Shown here one piece after another: positions 62,152 to 64,000 of a DNA stretch of 64,000 nt (position 1 is its first letter; each line of letters starts with the position of its first letter). Origin of the DNA: Gammaproteobacteria bacterium (GTDB lineage Bacteria; Pseudomonadota; Gammaproteobacteria; Eutrophobiales; Eutrophobiaceae); the NCBI GenBank assembly GCA_026710545.1, contig JAPOQU010000102.1, positions 62,001 to 126,000 on the forward strand, read 5' to 3'. A program made the position numbers and the translations under genes. Below the pieces are notes generated by a model. It had not been told where the DNA came from, searched no databases, and worked only from the letters and a program-made list of their open reading frames with translations.

Positions 62152-64000
62152 TCAGGCCTCAGGTTGGCGCAGCAGGTTCAGTAATTCTTCAGCGTTCAGC
62201 CGGGCCGGCGCGTCCGCGCCTTCCAGCAGGCGGTCGGCCAGGTCGCGCTTGTGGTGGTGCAGTTCGACGATCTGTTCTTCAATAGTGCCTTTTGTGACCA
62301 GCCGGTAGATCGTCACCGGCCGGGTCTGGCCGATGCGGTGCGCGCGGTCGGACGCCTGGTCTTCCGCCGCGGGATTCCACCACGGGTCCATGTGGATCAC
62401 GTAATCGGCCGCGGTCAGGTTCAGGCCAATGCCGCCCGCCTTCAGCGAGATCAGGAACACGTCTCCCTGTCCCGCCTGGAACGCGGCGATACGTTTTGCC
62501 CGTGTCCCGGCAGGGGTGCTGCCGTCCAGGTACTGGTAGGCGACCCCGGTTTCGACCAGGCGCTCCTCGACCAGTTTCAGGTGTTTGACGAATTGTGAGA
62601 AAACCAGCACTTTGTGCTGGTTGGCGAGTAATTCATCGAGGGTTTCTGCGAACGTCTCCAGTTTTGAGCTTCCCGGCGCGCTGGTTTCCTGAACCAGCCT
62701 GGGGTTGCAACAGGCGAGACGCAACCGCGTCAGGTGAGCCAGGACCTGTAACCTGTGTTCGCCGTCACCGGCCTGCCCACCGGCCAGGGCCTCCAGGTCT
62801 TCTACGGCCCGTTGTCGCAGCGCCTCGTAAAAAGCCGCCTCGTCCGCCGACATTTCAACGTGCAGGATAATCTCGGTACGCGCCGGCAGGTCGTCCAGGA
62901 CCTCGGTCTTCAGCCGGCGCAATACAAACGGCGCAACCAGGCGGCGCAAGCGCGCCCGGGCATCCGCATCGGCGTCTTTTTCGATAGGCAGCGCAAAGTT
63001 GCGCCGGTATTGTTCCAGCGGACCCAGCATGCCCGGATTGATGAAGCTGAACAACGAGTACAAGTCAACCAGGTTGTTCTGGATCGGCGTTCCGGTGGTG
63101 ACCAGCCGGAAGCCTGCCTTGAGCGTTCGGGTCGCCCGGGCGCGTTTGGTCGCCGGGTTCTTGATTGCCTGGGCCTCATCCAGCACGGCGCTGTGCCATT
63201 CCACTTCAGCCAGCTTGCCGGCGTCGACCTGCAAGACGCCGTAAGTGGCAACCACCACGTCAAAGGGGCCGAGGGTATCCAACAATTGCACGCGCGTGGC
63301 GCCGGCACCGGAGTAGCGGATGACGTTCAGGGTCGGGGCAAAGCGGCGCGCTTCGTCAATCCAGTTGGCGCAGACCGAAGTGGGCGCGACGACCAGCGCG
63401 GGGCCGTCCGGGGCGCGCTGCAGCAGCAAAGCCAGGGTTTGCACGGTCTTGCCCAGCCCCATATCATCGGCAAGACAGGCGCCGGCGCCCCAGTGGCTGA
63501 GGCGGGCAAGCCAGCGAAAACCTTCCAGCTGATAGGGACGCAGCTCGGCCTGCAAGGTGCTGGGCGCCTGGGGTTCAAAGGCTTGCGCCTCCCGCAGTCT
63601 GGCGCACTGGTCATGCCAGGATGCAGCGGCGTCAAGCCGGGTTTGTTCGATAAAGTCCTGCATGGCCAACGCCGCCATGGGATGAAGCCGGATTGAGCCT
63701 TCCGCGGCGGGAACCGACAGGCTGCGCAGGTCGTCCAGCTGGCGGCGGAAAGCGGCCGTCAACGCAACAAACTCGCCGTCGTCGAGTTCCAGGAAACGCT
63801 CCCCGGGGGCCTTGTCCAGCAAAGCAAAAAGCTGGCGCAGGTCGAGCGCCCGCTGTTCGTCGATATTGAGTTGGCCGGAGGCCCGGAACCAGTCGTCCGC
63901 GGACTTGACGGACAACTTGAGCGCCGCCGTCTCAGCGCGGGCCACGACCCTGAACGGTTCGCCGCCGGGCCACAGGCAACGGGCGCCGGCAGCGTGGACC
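62152..64000 (-). CDS. SNF2-family DEAD/DEAH-box helicase, N-terminus beyond the window
   Basis: An open frame of 616 residues continues past the right edge. The GTG at 63945 is not the true start because in-frame coding extends to 64000. Motif I DDMGLGKTVQTLALL, II LDEAQAIKN, III TGTPIQNNL, V ISLKAGGIGLNLT and VI RAHRIGQTRPVTIYRL are all present, in the order of bacterial SNF2/RapA-like ATPases. It probably translocates on duplex DNA. The partner process is unknown. Confidence 0.93.
   Translation of the reverse strand, partial: VHAAGARCLWPGGEPFRVVARAETAALKLSVKSADDWFRASGQLNIDEQRALDLRQLFALLDKAPGERFLELDDGEFVALTAAFRRQLDDLRSLSVPAAEGSIRLHPMAALAMQDFIEQTRLDAAASWHDQCARLREAQAFEPQAPSTLQAELRPYQLEGFRWLARLSHWGAGACLADDMGLGKTVQTLALLLQRAPDGPALVVAPTSVCANWIDEARRFAPTLNVIRYSGAGATRVQLLDTLGPFDVVVATYGVLQVDAGKLAEVEWHSAVLDEAQAIKNPATKRARATRTLKAGFRLVTTGTPIQNNLVDLYSLFSFINPGMLGPLEQYRRNFALPIEKDADADARARLRRLVAPFVLRRLKTEVLDDLPARTEIILHVEMSADEAAFYEALRQRAVEDLEALAGGQAGDGEHRLQVLAHLTRLRLACCNPRLVQETSAPGSSKLETFAETLDELLANQHKVLVFSQFVKHLKLVEERLVETGVAYQYLDGSTPAGTRAKRIAAFQAGQGDVFLISLKAGGIGLNLTAADYVIHMDPWWNPAAEDQASDRAHRIGQTRPVTIYRLVTKGTIEEQIVELHHHKRDLADRLLEGADAPARLNAEELLNLLRQPEA

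Overview
The window is one stretch of a GC-rich gammaproteobacterial chromosome. Three conserved gene neighbourhoods support this placement: gshB-tonB-yqgE-ruvX-pyrR-pyrB-pyrC', hemC-hemD-hemX-hemY, and hemA-prfA-prmC-moeB divergent from a TPR lipoprotein, lolB and ispE. A phosphoribulokinase, a system II (ResB/CcsB) cytochrome c maturation pair, cytochromes c4 and c5, and a PqqA peptide point to a respiratory, possibly chemolitho- or methylotrophic lineage outside the enterics. I cannot name the genus.

Layout. 0-2.8 kb: the end of an exonuclease III gene, then DUF4426, yggT, proC and yggS on the minus strand. 2.8-3.2 kb: an isolated pqqA with its own terminator and a possible sigma-54 promoter. 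3.2-10 kb: a pyrimidine and housekeeping cluster on the minus strand. 10-15 kb: hem genes convergent with prkB. 15-19.2 kb: msbA followed by a probable type II restriction-modification pair, then decayed DNA. 19.8-24.7 kb: pmbA, a uvrD-type helicase and an orphan TRAP binding protein. 24.7-30.2 kb: a CPBP protease, cytochrome c5, an unrecognised gene, a cobalt-type nitrile hydratase operon and a secreted amidohydrolase. 30.8-36.5 kb: an MFS carrier, dsbA, ccsB, resB and cytochrome c4. 36.6-41 kb: engB, a structured intergenic region, rpmE, xth and prlC.

40.9-52.3 kb is an iron island. Four Fur-box-like operators precede (1) an extremely acidic RTX-like protein carrying 16 consecutive Asp residues and 40 Gly-Asp dipeptides, followed by an aspartyl/asparaginyl beta-hydroxylase gene, (2) bacterioferritin, (3) the Bfd ferredoxin and (4) a TonB-dependent receptor. 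An FbpABC-type ferric ABC transporter follows. The RTX/hydroxylase pair is the best candidate here for an undescribed system: an iron-regulated Asp-rich scaffold that may be converted to beta-hydroxyaspartate, a known Fe(III) ligand.

52.3-64 kb returns to housekeeping genes (dgkA, a GFA protein, a TPR-TonB protein, moeB, prmC, prfA, hemA, a TPR lipoprotein, lolB, ispE) and ends inside an SNF2 helicase. Several dispersed palindromic repeat families punctuate the gaps. One of them lies inside the lolB signal peptide.
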